Below, piece after piece: positions 34,159 to 42,714 of a stretch of DNA of 64,000 nt. The notes under the pieces were generated by a model that did no database searches, was not told the origin of the DNA, and saw only the letters and a list, made by a program, of their open reading frames with translations. Made by a program: the position numbers and the translations under genes. Numbering within the stretch: position 1 is the stretch's first letter; each line of letters starts with the position of its first letter. The stretch is from Pseudomonas lactis (GTDB lineage: Bacteria; Pseudomonadota; Gammaproteobacteria; Pseudomonadales; Pseudomonadaceae): assembly GCF_001439845.1 (NCBI RefSeq), contig NZ_JYLO01000004.1:372001-436000 (forward strand). Reading direction: 5' to 3'.

Positions 34159-35310
34159 ATGACTGCCATTCCCACCCCTGCCCCCGTGGTTCCCGGGCGA
34201 CTGGAACAGATGTCGACCCGCATCGCTTTTTTTATCGCAGGTTTTGGTATCGCGGCCTGGGCGCCGTTGGTGCCGTTTGCCAAGGCGCGCGCGAATCTGA
34301 ACGAAGGCACGCTTGGCCTGCTGCTGTTATGCCTGGGGATGGGGTCGATCATCGCGATGCCGGTTGCGGGCGTACTGGCCTCGCGTTATGGCTGTCGACG
34401 CGTGCTGACCGCAGGGACACTGATGATCTGCCTGGCCCTGCCGATGCTGGCCACCGTCAGTTCGATCCCGTTGTTGATCGCAGGTTTATTCCTGTTTGGC
34501 GCGGGCCTGGGCACCGTGGACTCCACCGTCAATCTGCAAGCGGTGATCGTTGAGCGCGCCAGCGGCAAAACCATGATGTCGGGTTTCCATGGTCTGTTCA
34601 GCCTGGGGGGCATTGTGGGCGCAGCGGGGGTTGCCGGCTTGCTGGGGCTGGGCCTGTCGCCACTGCAGGCCACTTTGCTGGTGGTTGTTATCATGGTTGT
34701 GGCGCTGTTGAAGGCCGCACCCCACCTGTTGCCTTATGGCAGCGAGAGCTCGGGCCCGGCGTTTGCGGTGCCCCATGGCGTAGTGTTTTTTATCGGTTGT
34801 CTGTGTTTCATCGTGTTCCTGGCTGAAGGTGCCGTTCTGGATTGGAGCGCGGTGTTCCTGAGTGCTGAGCGCGGTCTGGATGAGGCTTACGCCGGCCTGG
34901 GCTACGCGGCATTTGCCTTGACCATGACCGCTGGACGCCTGACCGGTGATGCCATTGTCCGACGCCTGGGCGCCACGCGAGTGATCGTGATCGGTGGCAC
35001 GCTGGCCTGTGGTGGGTTGCTTCTGGCGACGCTATTGCCGGCCTGGGAAACTGCGTTGCTCGGGTATGCCTTGGTGGGCGCCGGTTGTTCGAACATCGTG
35101 CCGGTGCTGTACACCGCTGTGGGTAAACAAACAGTCATGCCGGAACATATTGCGGTGCCGGCCATCACCACATTGGGTTATGCCGGCATTCTCGCCGGCC
35201 CCGCCATGATCGGTTTCATCGCCCATGGCAGCAGCTTGAATATCGCCTTCGTCTTGGTCGCAGTGTTGCTGGCGGCAGTGGCCATCAGTGGCAAGATCCT
35301 CAGGGTGTAA
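34159..35310 (+). CDS. MFS transporter (YbjJ-like)
   Basis: A 383-residue, 12-helix major facilitator protein. Helix 1 text is STRIAFFIAGFGIAAWAPLV and the loop 2-3 motif is GVLASRYGCRRVL. An unusual second-half loop HGVVFFIGCLCFIVFLAEGA, followed by DWSAVFL, is typical of the YbjJ/FucP-related group. The substrate is unknown. AAGGA precedes the ATG. It converges with the hrp-box genes, ending 8 bases from the stop of the gene at 35319. Confidence 0.82.
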   Translation: MTAIPTPAPVVPGRLEQMSTRIAFFIAGFGIAAWAPLVPFAKARANLNEGTLGLLLLCLGMGSIIAMPVAGVLASRYGCRRVLTAGTLMICLALPMLATVSSIPLLIAGLFLFGAGLGTVDSTVNLQAVIVERASGKTMMSGFHGLFSLGGIVGAAGVAGLLGLGLSPLQATLLVVVIMVVALLKAAPHLLPYGSESSGPAFAVPHGVVFFIGCLCFIVFLAEGAVLDWSAVFLSAERGLDEAYAGLGYAAFALTMTAGRLTGDAIVRRLGATRVIVIGGTLACGGLLLATLLPAWETALLGYALVGAGCSNIVPVLYTAVGKQTVMPEHIAVPAITTLGYAGILAGPAMIGFIAHGSSLNIAFVLVAVLLAAVAISGKILRV

Positions 35311-35318
35311 ACCAGACT

Positions 35319-36242
35319 TCAGCGCGTTTTACGGGCATCATCCTGCTCCCGCCAGCGTTCGAGGTTTTTGTTGCTGAGCCAGCCTTCCTTGTGAGGCGGG
35401 CCAAACAGTCGTGCGCCGCTGGCACGCTCCAATGACGGCAGCAAACCCGGACGCTCGATAATGTTCTTCGCCGTGTAGACACAGAGTTCGCTGTACTTGG
35501 ACTTGGGCATGCCCGTAGACGTATCCACCACAGGCTCGCCCTGCTGATCAACCTCATACGGGTCTTGCATAACCACCCGAAGCTTGGCTATTTCAAGGTA
35601 CTGATACGGTTCAAACAGGTAGGTTCGATCCATGGCCTTGTCTCTCAGGTTCGGAAACTCGCTTTGCAGCGCCTCCACCACCTGGGCATTGCCTTGGGCA
35701 TGAAATGGATCCTGGCTGAACACGTTGGCAGAGCTGTTGCCCTGCAAAGCCTGGGCTGCCGCACTGAGGCTGTCACGCGTGATATCGCCGTCACGGCTGA
35801 AGATCGCGTCGCTTAACCGCGGGCGCTTGAGAATTTCCCTGACGACCTGGATCGCGCTGTCCAACGCCTCGCTTTCACCCAAAGGGTGAGCGGCGATCCG
35901 CTGCAAGGACAGCCAGGTCAAGCGGCCATCATTTAAGAACGAGTGCAGCAGGCCGAAAGACTTTTCCAAAGCTTTAGCCAACTGGTTGTCCGTTGAGTTT
36001 TCACCCGGCAGGGTACCGCTGGACCGTTGCGTCACAGGGTTCTGCAAATCTCTATAACGCAGAGCGGACAAGGTCGCGCGCAACAGAAAGGGCTTGTGCG
36101 GGCCTCCAGCCGGAGGCGTAGAAGAGGTTTCATGCCAGGTTTCAGGGGGGGCGGCCGGGGCCGGTGATGGCGTGGTTGATTGTACGGCCGGCAGGTCGGG
36201 GGGGAGCGGTCGTCCGGAAGGTACTACACCCTCGATTGTCAT
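35319..36242 (-). CDS. probable type III secretion substrate with NolX/HrpF-like module (hrp-box gene 1)
   Basis: A 307-residue protein with no signal peptide. Its first 50 residues are rich in Pro, Ser and Thr (MTIEGVVPSGRPLPPDLPAV and onward), as in type III secretion signals. Residues 87-163 form a helical module that ends REILKRPRLSDAIFSRDGDI then TRDSL, recalling the DGKIS-type repeats of the HrpK, HrpF, PopF and NolX translocator family. The same module occurs twice in the gene at 36864. GGAG lies 7 bases before the ATG. Its own hrp box lies at 36340-36367. Whether it is an effector or a translocator helper cannot be decided from sequence. Confidence 0.7.
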   Translation of the reverse strand: MTIEGVVPSGRPLPPDLPAVQSTTPSPAPAAPPETWHETSSTPPAGGPHKPFLLRATLSALRYRDLQNPVTQRSSGTLPGENSTDNQLAKALEKSFGLLHSFLNDGRLTWLSLQRIAAHPLGESEALDSAIQVVREILKRPRLSDAIFSRDGDITRDSLSAAAQALQGNSSANVFSQDPFHAQGNAQVVEALQSEFPNLRDKAMDRTYLFEPYQYLEIAKLRVVMQDPYEVDQQGEPVVDTSTGMPKSKYSELCVYTAKNIIERPGLLPSLERASGARLFGPPHKEGWLSNKNLERWREQDDARKTR

Positions 36243-36339
36243 GGGTTTTCTCCAACTCTTTTCAGATGTATATCCGCAGGGTGATCTGTGCCGCGATGGG
36301 CAAAATCAACGAATAGACTCCACTCAGGCAGGCACCTCA

Positions 36340-36367
36340 TGTGTGGTTGGATGGACTCGACAGTTCC
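36340..36367 (-). promoter_or_regulatory. hrp box (HrpL-type ECF promoter) of the gene at 35319
   Basis: On the minus strand: GGAACT, 15 bases, CCACACA. The consensus is GGAACC/T-N15-16-CCACNNA. It ends 98 bases before the start codon at 36242. Together with two more boxes with the same 15-base spacing before the neighbouring genes, this is strong evidence of control by an HrpL/RspL sigma factor. Confidence 0.85.
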
Positions 36368-36408
36368 GCGTGAACGACTAATACCAATGACAGCATGTAA
36401 AACCGTGA

Positions 36409-36726
36409 TCAATCCAGCTTTAGCCTACGCCACCAGCCTGCCAGGCTGTTGATCAAGCCGGTGTCCTTCAATGAATCGCCGTCGCCCCCCGCCCCTTGCC
36501 AGTCCGCCAGCAGGCCCCGGGAAAAATCATCCGAAACGGGTGCCTGGAATTTGCGCTCGCCGGCATAAGCCTTCATGCGCCTCGCCTCGGCCTCATATTC
36601 GGTCGACGCAAAGGGAAGGTTTAGTGAGGGTGCGCGCTCCTCACACATCTGCAGTTTCGCTGACTGGGTAGCGTGCAAAAGCTCGAGAGGGCCGGTTTTT
36701 GGGGAATTAAACGAGGTTGAAGTCAT
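36409..36726 (-). CDS. small probable type III secretion substrate (hrp-box gene 2)
   Basis: A 105-residue protein, MTSTSFNSPKTGPLELLHAT at the start (Ser/Thr/Pro-rich, no signal peptide), ending LINSLAGWWRRLKLD. No family is recognised. Size and composition would suit a small effector or helper. GAGGGA lies 5 bases before the ATG. Its hrp box at 36785-36812 has the same spacing as the other two, so the gene is very likely expressed and part of the HrpL regulon. Confidence 0.65.
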   Translation of the reverse strand: MTSTSFNSPKTGPLELLHATQSAKLQMCEERAPSLNLPFASTEYEAEARRMKAYAGERKFQAPVSDDFSRGLLADWQGAGGDGDSLKDTGLINSLAGWWRRLKLD

Positions 36727-36784
36727 ATGTTTCCCTCATTTGGAAACTGAAAAACGGCGTGCCAAATCACAACCGCATACCACC

Positions 36785-36812
36785 TATGTGGCAATCGGGC
36801 GTCATTCGTTCC
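36785..36812 (-). promoter_or_regulatory. hrp box (HrpL-type ECF promoter) of the gene at 36409
   Basis: On the minus strand: GGAACG, 15 bases, CCACATA. One base of the -35 differs from the commonest form. It ends 59 bases before the start codon at 36726. Confidence 0.8.
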
Positions 36813-36863
36813 TTGAAACATATAGGGCTGGCGCCGCCTTCGAGAGGCGGCGCCGAAGAACGA

Positions 36864-37886
36864 TCAGCGGGACAACAAGTACAGTCCTGTACGGCTGATT
36901 TTTCCGTCGTCATCTTTACTGGCGCGATTATCCATCCGCTCAAGCGCATCACTGCGCTTGAGTATTTCCTGGGACAGCTGAATCAAATGGTCCTTGGCCG
37001 CGTCGCCGGTAAGCGGCTGGCGGGCCAACTTCTTCAGGTCACGGATTTTCAGGCTTGGCCCCCCGCTCCCGTTCTTCAACTCGTCGAAATGCTCAAGCAG
37101 CTCGCCGGCCAGTTCCTTGTCGGTCTTGTATTTGAAGTAGTTTTCTCCTTTGATCACCGCGTTCAGGCTGTGCCGGTCGATAAGGCCATCCAGAGCGCCC
37201 GTGGAACCGTGCCGGTCCAACGCGGCCATCAGCTCCGGACGCCGTAGCAGCTCATTGGCCAGGCGAATGTTCTCGTTCATGACGGGGTTAGGCGAGTACC
37301 CTCTTTTCGCCATCGCAAGAATGCTGTCAACACTGATGGAACGAGGGTTCTTCCGGTCTCTGAAGGCGTTGAAGCTGTCACGCAGTTGCTGCGCCAGCTC
37401 TTCACTACTCCTCAGGGAGTACTGTGGATCAGGCCTGCCGGGCGCGGGTGGATACGGTCGACCGGCCGTCGGGTCGGGTCGTGGCGGTGGATTGCTCTCA
37501 ATGGGATTGGGCCTGGGTGGCGGGTTGCTGCAACCTGGGTTCGGCCGTGGCGGCGGATGCCCACAACCAGGATGCATGGGTGGCCGATGCCCAGAGAACC
37601 AGTGGCTGATCCAGTGCTTGAGTTGGCTCAGGAAGTTCTGCATGGCCGGCGGGTTGTGGTGATGCCCAAGCACATCTGCCGCGGTGGTTGGCGACTGGTG
37701 ATGACTGAATACAGGCCCGGCCTTGCTGTCCCCGGTTTGAAAATTCACATGGGCAGCCTGCTGACCATTGAAGGAAGGCGTAGCAGGCGCCTGGCGGGTA
37801 TTTTTGATCTCGGCCTTGGCATTGGCCGGTGAGAGGTCAGGCGTTGATGACGCAGAGACGGGTGCATCCGACATCGATACCGACAT
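36864..37886 (-). CDS. probable type III secretion substrate with two NolX/HrpF-like modules and a proline-rich linker (hrp-box gene 3)
   Basis: A 340-residue protein with no signal peptide. The N-terminus is Ser/Ala/Pro/Thr-rich (MSVSMSDAPVSASSTPDLSP). Residues 101-155 hold tandem PPPRPNP-type units that look like PxxP ligands. Two copies of an 80-residue helical module follow at 163-245 and 258-337. Both have an E(L/I)L+R pattern in the middle, and the last copy ends DDDGKISRTGL. The module is shared with the gene at 35319 and recalls HrpK/HrpF/NolX translocators. The start at 37886 is preferred over 37898 because GGAG then lies 7 bases before it. Confidence 0.72.
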   Translation of the reverse strand: MSVSMSDAPVSASSTPDLSPANAKAEIKNTRQAPATPSFNGQQAAHVNFQTGDSKAGPVFSHHQSPTTAADVLGHHHNPPAMQNFLSQLKHWISHWFSGHRPPMHPGCGHPPPRPNPGCSNPPPRPNPIESNPPPRPDPTAGRPYPPAPGRPDPQYSLRSSEELAQQLRDSFNAFRDRKNPRSISVDSILAMAKRGYSPNPVMNENIRLANELLRRPELMAALDRHGSTGALDGLIDRHSLNAVIKGENYFKYKTDKELAGELLEHFDELKNGSGGPSLKIRDLKKLARQPLTGDAAKDHLIQLSQEILKRSDALERMDNRASKDDDGKISRTGLYLLSR

Positions 37887-37959
37887 ACGTTTCTCCATGA
37901 CAGTGGGCGATTTTCAGCTTGTCGCTCCAACGCAATGTCGAAGCCCATCAGCTTTCCCA

Positions 37960-37987
37960 TGTGTGGTTTTGCGTCGGAATCAGTTCC
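37960..37987 (-). promoter_or_regulatory. hrp box (HrpL-type ECF promoter) of the gene at 36864
   Basis: On the minus strand: GGAACT, 15 bases, CCACACA, a full match to the hrp-box consensus. It ends 74 bases before the chosen start codon at 37886. Confidence 0.87.
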
Positions 37988-38073
37988 TGATCCAGCAATA
38001 ATATGTGCGGGGGCGATGTAGGAAACAGAGGGTGGCCTGCCGGTTATCAGTGAACAGAGCGCTTGACCCAGGC

Positions 38074-38102
38074 AAAAAAATCGCAACCCTGGGGTTGCGA
38101 TC
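38074..38102 (-). terminator. rho-independent terminator of fecA
   Basis: TCGCAACCC and GGGTTGCGA form the stem at 38081-38100. On the minus strand it is followed by seven Ts. It lies about 20 bases past the fecA stop codon. Confidence 0.9.
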
Positions 38103-38120
38103 TTTCCTACCGACTACAGA

Positions 38121-40514
38121 TCAGAACCCCACGCTTGCCTGTACGAAAAACGTGCGAGGCTCACCCAGGTATAACCCGGCATTGTTATCGCTGGAGCGCG
38201 TGTAATGCTGCTGGTCGAAAATGTTTTTTACGCCCACCCCCAACTTCAGATTCGATAGTTGCGCGCCAAAGTCATAGCCACTGCGTACGTTGACCGAGAC
38301 ATACCCTGGGATATCACCGTATTGGCCATCCGCAGTGCCTTGGGTGATGTAGGTGGTGCCAGTGCCCGGCGCACGTTGGCCGGACTGGGCATAGACGTCA
38401 AGGTTGTGGGTCCAGTGGTTGACGTCGTAACGCAGGCCCAGGGTCGCCACTTGGCGGGAATACAGTGGCAGGTCACGGCCCTTGAACGGCACATCACCTT
38501 CGGAGGTGGCCTTGGTGTAGGTAAAGCCCGCGTTGGCGGTCAGGCCGTCGAGGCGCGGGTCGAGGTTGGCCAGGTCGTAGTGGGCCGATGCTTCGATACC
38601 GCTGTGCTTGGTGGCGCCGAGGTTGGTCCAGCCCACGTCATTGCTGACGTATTGCAGTTCATCCGAGAAGTCGATGTAAAACAGCGTCACTTCGCCACCC
38701 CAGACGCTGTCGTTGTAGCGCGTACCGACCTCGTAGGTCTTGGCCTTTTCCGGGTTCAGGCCGTTGGCCGTCTGGTCGCCGGTACCGCCCTGGCCCAGTT
38801 GGAAATACTGCAGGCTGCCGAAGGAGGTTTCGTAGTTGGCGAACAGCTTCCATGCGTCAGACACGTGGTACATCACGCTCAGCGCCGGCAGCGGTTCGTT
38901 GTTGTGGACTTCGCGGCGTTTTTCCTCGGTACGCTTGCCGTTCAGGGCCACGACCGGACGATCATGCCATTCGGTGCGGATGTCTTCGAAGCGAATACCA
39001 GGGGTGATGGTCCATTTTCCGATATCGATTTTGTTATCGATATAGAAGGCGTTGGCTTCGGTGCCCCCAGTACGGTCCTGGTATACGTGGCCGTCGCTCT
39101 GCCCGCCCGGCGTCGGCACGTTGTTGACCAGATTCAGGCTGCTGGCCTCCTCGTGCATGCCCTCTTTGAGGTAGCGATAACCCACACTGACTTCTTGGGT
39201 ACTGGGCCCCAGGTCGAACACATGGGACACACGCGGCTCGATGCCGAAGGTGTAGTAGGTACGCGGATAGGAGCTGAGGGTCTTGAGGTCGCGGTTGGCA
39301 ATGTTGCTACCCCGGAAACTGTCGGAATAGTACGTCAGCACTTCGGCCTGGGTGCGGTCGTCGATCTGGCGGATGTACTTGAAGGACACGTCCTTGCGGC
39401 GCCCGCTGAAGTTGTCCCAGTCGCGAACCGACTGGTACGGGTTGGCGTCGAACTGCTTCTGGGTCAGGCCGCCGGGCATATCGGCGCTGGCATCGTAGTA
39501 GTGGAAGTTCAGCGAGAAATCGTCTTGATCGGTCGGCGCCCAGTGGGTCTTGAAGATCACGTCATCGATATCGTTGCCGTTGTTGCTGTTGCGGTAACCG
39601 TTGCCGTTGACCCCTGAGTACAGCAGCGCGGCGCCGATACCGTTGTCGGCCGTGCCGCCGACAAAGGCGTTCTCCACATGTTTCCAGCCCCCGTGGGCGG
39701 AGGTTTGCAGGGTGGTGCCGACTTCCCCGGAGAAGTCTTGCGGGATCGCACGGGTTACGAAGTTGATCACGCCGCCGACGTTCTGTGGGCCATAACGCAC
39801 CGAACCCGCGCCACGGACAACGTCGATGCTTTCCAGGTTACCCGCAGAGATCGGCGCCATCGAGAGCTGTGGCTGGCCGTAGGGAGCGAACGCCGCCGGT
39901 ACGCCGTCGATCAGCACGGTGGAGCGCGGCGACAGGCGCGACGTCAGCCCGCGTACACCGACGTTGAGGGAAATATCACTGCCACCGGTGCCGTTGGATT
40001 CCTGCACTTGCACGCCAGGCACGCGGCGCAGGACGTCACCGACGTTCATCGCGCCCTGCTCTACCATGGCTTCGCGGCGAATGACCGTGCGTGCGCCGGG
40101 ATGGTTCTGCACCACTTCGGCATCGGCGTCGGCAAGCCAGTCGCCTACCACCTTGATATCGGTCACACCCAGCACCAGCGGCGAGCCGGCTTCACCGGTG
40201 CCGTTGATCACCGGGCGCAAGGTCACGGAGCCGGCGTCAATCTGGTAATCCAGGCCACTGCCTTGCAGCAATTGGCGCAGGGCTTGTTCGGGCGAGAGGT
40301 TACCATCGACCGCGGGGGCTTGCTTGCCGGCCACCATATCGGGGCCGAAGAACACTTGCAGCGAGGTCTGCTGGCCCAACTGGCTCAAGGCTGCGCCCAG
40401 GGGTTGGGCACGGATGTGGATGCCTTCGACAGCCTGTGCGGTGCTGATGGCAACGGCCAGGGCCAAAGGCGCCCAGCGAGAGATTTTATTGTTGTGGATG
40501 GCGAGTTTTTTCAC
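38121..40514 (-). CDS. fecA: FecA-like TonB-dependent receptor with signalling domain
   Basis: A 797-residue outer-membrane receptor. A signal peptide (about residues 1-28) precedes the STN signalling domain at about 30-105 (QPLGAALSQLGQQTSLQVFF). The plug contains SPRSTVLIDGVPAAFAPYGQ and VVRGAGSVRYGPQNVGGVIN, very close to E. coli FecA, which binds ferric dicitrate. The 22-strand barrel ends in the aromatic VQASVGF. The start codon is GTG. With fecR and fecI just upstream on the same strand it forms a cell-surface signalling system: the loaded receptor signals through FecR to release FecI, which transcribes fecA. Confidence 0.88.
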   Translation of the reverse strand: MKKLAIHNNKISRWAPLALAVAISTAQAVEGIHIRAQPLGAALSQLGQQTSLQVFFGPDMVAGKQAPAVDGNLSPEQALRQLLQGSGLDYQIDAGSVTLRPVINGTGEAGSPLVLGVTDIKVVGDWLADADAEVVQNHPGARTVIRREAMVEQGAMNVGDVLRRVPGVQVQESNGTGGSDISLNVGVRGLTSRLSPRSTVLIDGVPAAFAPYGQPQLSMAPISAGNLESIDVVRGAGSVRYGPQNVGGVINFVTRAIPQDFSGEVGTTLQTSAHGGWKHVENAFVGGTADNGIGAALLYSGVNGNGYRNSNNGNDIDDVIFKTHWAPTDQDDFSLNFHYYDASADMPGGLTQKQFDANPYQSVRDWDNFSGRRKDVSFKYIRQIDDRTQAEVLTYYSDSFRGSNIANRDLKTLSSYPRTYYTFGIEPRVSHVFDLGPSTQEVSVGYRYLKEGMHEEASSLNLVNNVPTPGGQSDGHVYQDRTGGTEANAFYIDNKIDIGKWTITPGIRFEDIRTEWHDRPVVALNGKRTEEKRREVHNNEPLPALSVMYHVSDAWKLFANYETSFGSLQYFQLGQGGTGDQTANGLNPEKAKTYEVGTRYNDSVWGGEVTLFYIDFSDELQYVSNDVGWTNLGATKHSGIEASAHYDLANLDPRLDGLTANAGFTYTKATSEGDVPFKGRDLPLYSRQVATLGLRYDVNHWTHNLDVYAQSGQRAPGTGTTYITQGTADGQYGDIPGYVSVNVRSGYDFGAQLSNLKLGVGVKNIFDQQHYTRSSDNNAGLYLGEPRTFFVQASVGF

Positions 40515-40611
40515 GTCGAACCTAGTCCTGTGATCGCAAGCATGCGCGGCCGTTAATGCAAACCAGTTGCAGTTGCAGGAGAAGACGAAGAACTCGAAAA
40601 AAACCTGAATG

Positions 40612-41589
40612 TCAGCGTGAAATAATTTCCTGGCTACCGTCCGGCAAGGTGCGCAAGGCGACCGGCAGGATGTGGGGCAAGGCCTTGAGCAAGGCGTCGG
40701 TGTCGCTGGATTTGAAAACGCTGGTCAGGCGCAGGTTGCCCACCGCTGCCGTACTGACACGCAGCGGTTGCTCGCGGTAGCGCGACACCTCCCACGCCAC
40801 CTCACTCAGGGTGGCGTTGTTGAACACCAGTTTACCGCTGCGCCACGCGGTGAGTTCTTCAGGGTTCACTGCGTAAGCCGCTGCCACTTGGCCTTGGGGA
40901 TCGACATGGGTGCCACGCCCGGCGGTGAGCGTGACGATGTGATCGGACGCCTGGCCCTGCACCTTGACCGTGCCGGCTTCGACCGCCACGCGGGTCTGGT
41001 CCGCATCCAGGCGCACATCAAAGCGCGTGCCGGTAACGGTCACCTGCCCTGTCCCGGCGGCGACTACAAAGGGGCGGGCGGCGTCATGCTGAACGCTGAA
41101 CATCGCCTCGCCCTGTTTTAGCTCCACGCCTCGCCAGCCCTTTTCGTAGTGAACCGCGACCACGCTGCGGCTGTTGAGGTCCATCACGGAACCGTCGGGA
41201 AAAGTCACCTGGCGATGCTCGCCCACTTGCGTGCTGAATTCGGCATTGTAGGACTTAGGCTCAAACACGCTGAATACACTCAAACCCACTGCAACGGCGA
41301 CCACACTGGCGGCCACGGCATAACGCAGCAGCGCACGCCGCCCAAGGCGCTCGGTCGGGGCATCGCCCAGCGCCTGCAAGCGGGCCTTGGGCAGTAAATC
41401 CGTAGCGTTCCATAGCCCTTGCAGCACATCGATTTCGTACTGATGCGCGGGCTGCGCTCCACGCCAGGCATCGAAACGTTGACGTTCCTGGGCGCTCAAT
41501 GGGCCGTCTTGCAGGCGCACAAACCACTGCGCGGCCTCATCACGGACACGGTTATCCATCGTGGAAGATCCTGTTTCAAAGCCGGTCAT
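40612..41589 (-). CDS. fecR: FecR-type anti-sigma factor and sensor
   Basis: A 325-residue inner-membrane protein. The N-terminal cytoplasmic DUF4880 region binds the sigma factor (DEAAQWFVRLQDGPLSAQER, then FDAWRGAQPAHQ). One membrane helix lies near residues 88-106 (YAVAASVVAVAVGLSVFSV). The periplasmic FecR domain contains FPDGSVMDLNSRSVVAVHYE and the late LVFNNATLSEVAWEVSRYRE, which contacts the receptor STN domain. It overlaps fecI by 4 bases (ATGA), as expected for coupled synthesis of sigma and anti-sigma factor. Confidence 0.9.
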   Translation of the reverse strand: MTGFETGSSTMDNRVRDEAAQWFVRLQDGPLSAQERQRFDAWRGAQPAHQYEIDVLQGLWNATDLLPKARLQALGDAPTERLGRRALLRYAVAASVVAVAVGLSVFSVFEPKSYNAEFSTQVGEHRQVTFPDGSVMDLNSRSVVAVHYEKGWRGVELKQGEAMFSVQHDAARPFVVAAGTGQVTVTGTRFDVRLDADQTRVAVEAGTVKVQGQASDHIVTLTAGRGTHVDPQGQVAAAYAVNPEELTAWRSGKLVFNNATLSEVAWEVSRYREQPLRVSTAAVGNLRLTSVFKSSDTDALLKALPHILPVALRTLPDGSQEIISR

Positions 41590-42086
41590 GGCGCGCTCGC
41601 ATCCAGACGATCACGCAGATGCCGCAGGGTGCGGATCATATACTTTTCCACCATGTTTTTAGACAGCCCCAGGCGTGTGGCGATTTCTTGCTGGGTGAGC
41701 CCTTCGATCTTCTGCCAGATGAAAATTCTGCGACAGTTGAGCGGCAACTCGGCCAGCGCCCGCTCGATGGCGTCGGCCAACTGGATCGCGTGCATGTAAT
41801 GCTCCGGGTCGCCACTGTGAGGCGTGCTGTGATCAACTGCCTGCTGCGTCAACGCCTCGCGGCGGTCTTCGCGGCGGTAGGCGTCCACCGCAATATTGCG
41901 CGCGGTTTGATGCAGGTAGGCGCGCGGCTGCGCCACCTCGCAGGCAGCGGACTCAAGCACCCGCACGAAGGTGTCGTGCGCCAGGTCTTCGGCCTGCTGA
42001 CGGTTTCTCAGGCGACGTGTCCAGGTGCCGATCAACTCTTCGTAGTGCTCGAAAAAGCCTGTTCTGCGGGGCGGCTGAGGAGTCAT
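41586..42086 (-). CDS. fecI: FecI-type ECF sigma factor
   Basis: A 166-residue group IV sigma factor. Region 2 includes NRQQAEDLAHDTFVRVLE and VAQPRAYLHQTARNIAVDAY, and region 4 includes IEGLTQQEIATRLGLSKNMV. It should direct transcription of fecA under iron starvation when the cognate ferric ligand is bound. It is first in the fecIRA order, with a candidate Fur box 28-48 bases upstream of its start. Confidence 0.92.
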   Translation of the reverse strand: MTPQPPRRTGFFEHYEELIGTWTRRLRNRQQAEDLAHDTFVRVLESAACEVAQPRAYLHQTARNIAVDAYRREDRREALTQQAVDHSTPHSGDPEHYMHAIQLADAIERALAELPLNCRRIFIWQKIEGLTQQEIATRLGLSKNMVEKYMIRTLRHLRDRLDASAP

Positions 42087-42113
42087 CGCGGGAGCACTGG
42101 GGAGGCGGGGCGT

Positions 42114-42134
42114 GAATAGTAATGCTTCCTATTA
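42114..42134 (-). promoter_or_regulatory. candidate Fur box of fecIR
   Basis: GAATAGTAATGCTTCCTATT with A after it is an imperfect palindrome resembling the Fur consensus (GATAATGATAATCATTATC). It sits just upstream of fecI, where iron repression is expected. Confidence 0.5.
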
Positions 42135-42165
42135 AGCGGGGCAATTGCTGCCCATCGCCCACTCA

Positions 42166-42567
42166 CTATTTGTTCGAAATGACCTCACTCATGTATTGAT
42201 GCAAATCGCGAAAGTCTTTAACACTCCAGGCATGTGGCGCGATCTTTACGCCATTGTCTTGCAGCGTCTTGGGGATCAGATTGCCGTTGGGGCGAAGGAT
42301 GACCGAAGAGACGATAACGCCCGGATAATCATGGAGTCGTTTTTTGAAGGCGGCGGTTGTCAGGTCCGGGGTTTGCGGATTGCTTTTTTTAGCCAATGGC
42401 CCGGTGCCTTTGATATCGGGCCCGTGGCACACAGCGCAGCGCTGTAAATACAGCGTCTTACCATTGCTGTTGTCCGCGACGCACAAGGCTGTCTGAATCA
42501 GTGATAAAGCGGCTAATACGCCGCTGAGTAATAGTTTCGTCCCTCGGGTATCGGCCCACGCATGCAT
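42166..42567 (-). CDS. monohaem c-type cytochrome
   Basis: A 133-residue exported protein. A signal peptide covers about residues 1-31 (KLLLSGVLAALSLIQTALCV). The single haem-binding motif C44-A-V-C47-H48 follows in LQRCAVCHGPDIKGTG. The distal Met is probably the one in LHQYMSEVISNK. It is a periplasmic electron carrier of the class I type. The redox partner is unknown, since no dehydrogenase or oxidase gene is adjacent on this strand. The start at 42567 has AGGAAG about 9 bases upstream; earlier Mets give an implausible N-terminus. Confidence 0.82.
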   Translation of the reverse strand: MHAWADTRGTKLLLSGVLAALSLIQTALCVADNSNGKTLYLQRCAVCHGPDIKGTGPLAKKSNPQTPDLTTAAFKKRLHDYPGVIVSSVILRPNGNLIPKTLQDNGVKIAPHAWSVKDFRDLHQYMSEVISNK

Positions 42568-42714
42568 TCCATCGCTTCCTGTATTGCCCTTTATTTTCAG
42601 CATCATACGACAAAGTCGCGCTTTTGCCCGCGCTGGGCGTAAGCGCCAGGGGGTGAACTTCCGCTCCCCGCCGCCAGTCAGCAAGAAGGACTCTCATAAA
42701 ACGGTGGGTGGGCG

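Noticed and set aside
38259..39617. A 452-codon plus-strand frame opposite fecA
   Set aside because: The minus strand matches FecA closely over its whole length; the plus frame has no recognisable motif.
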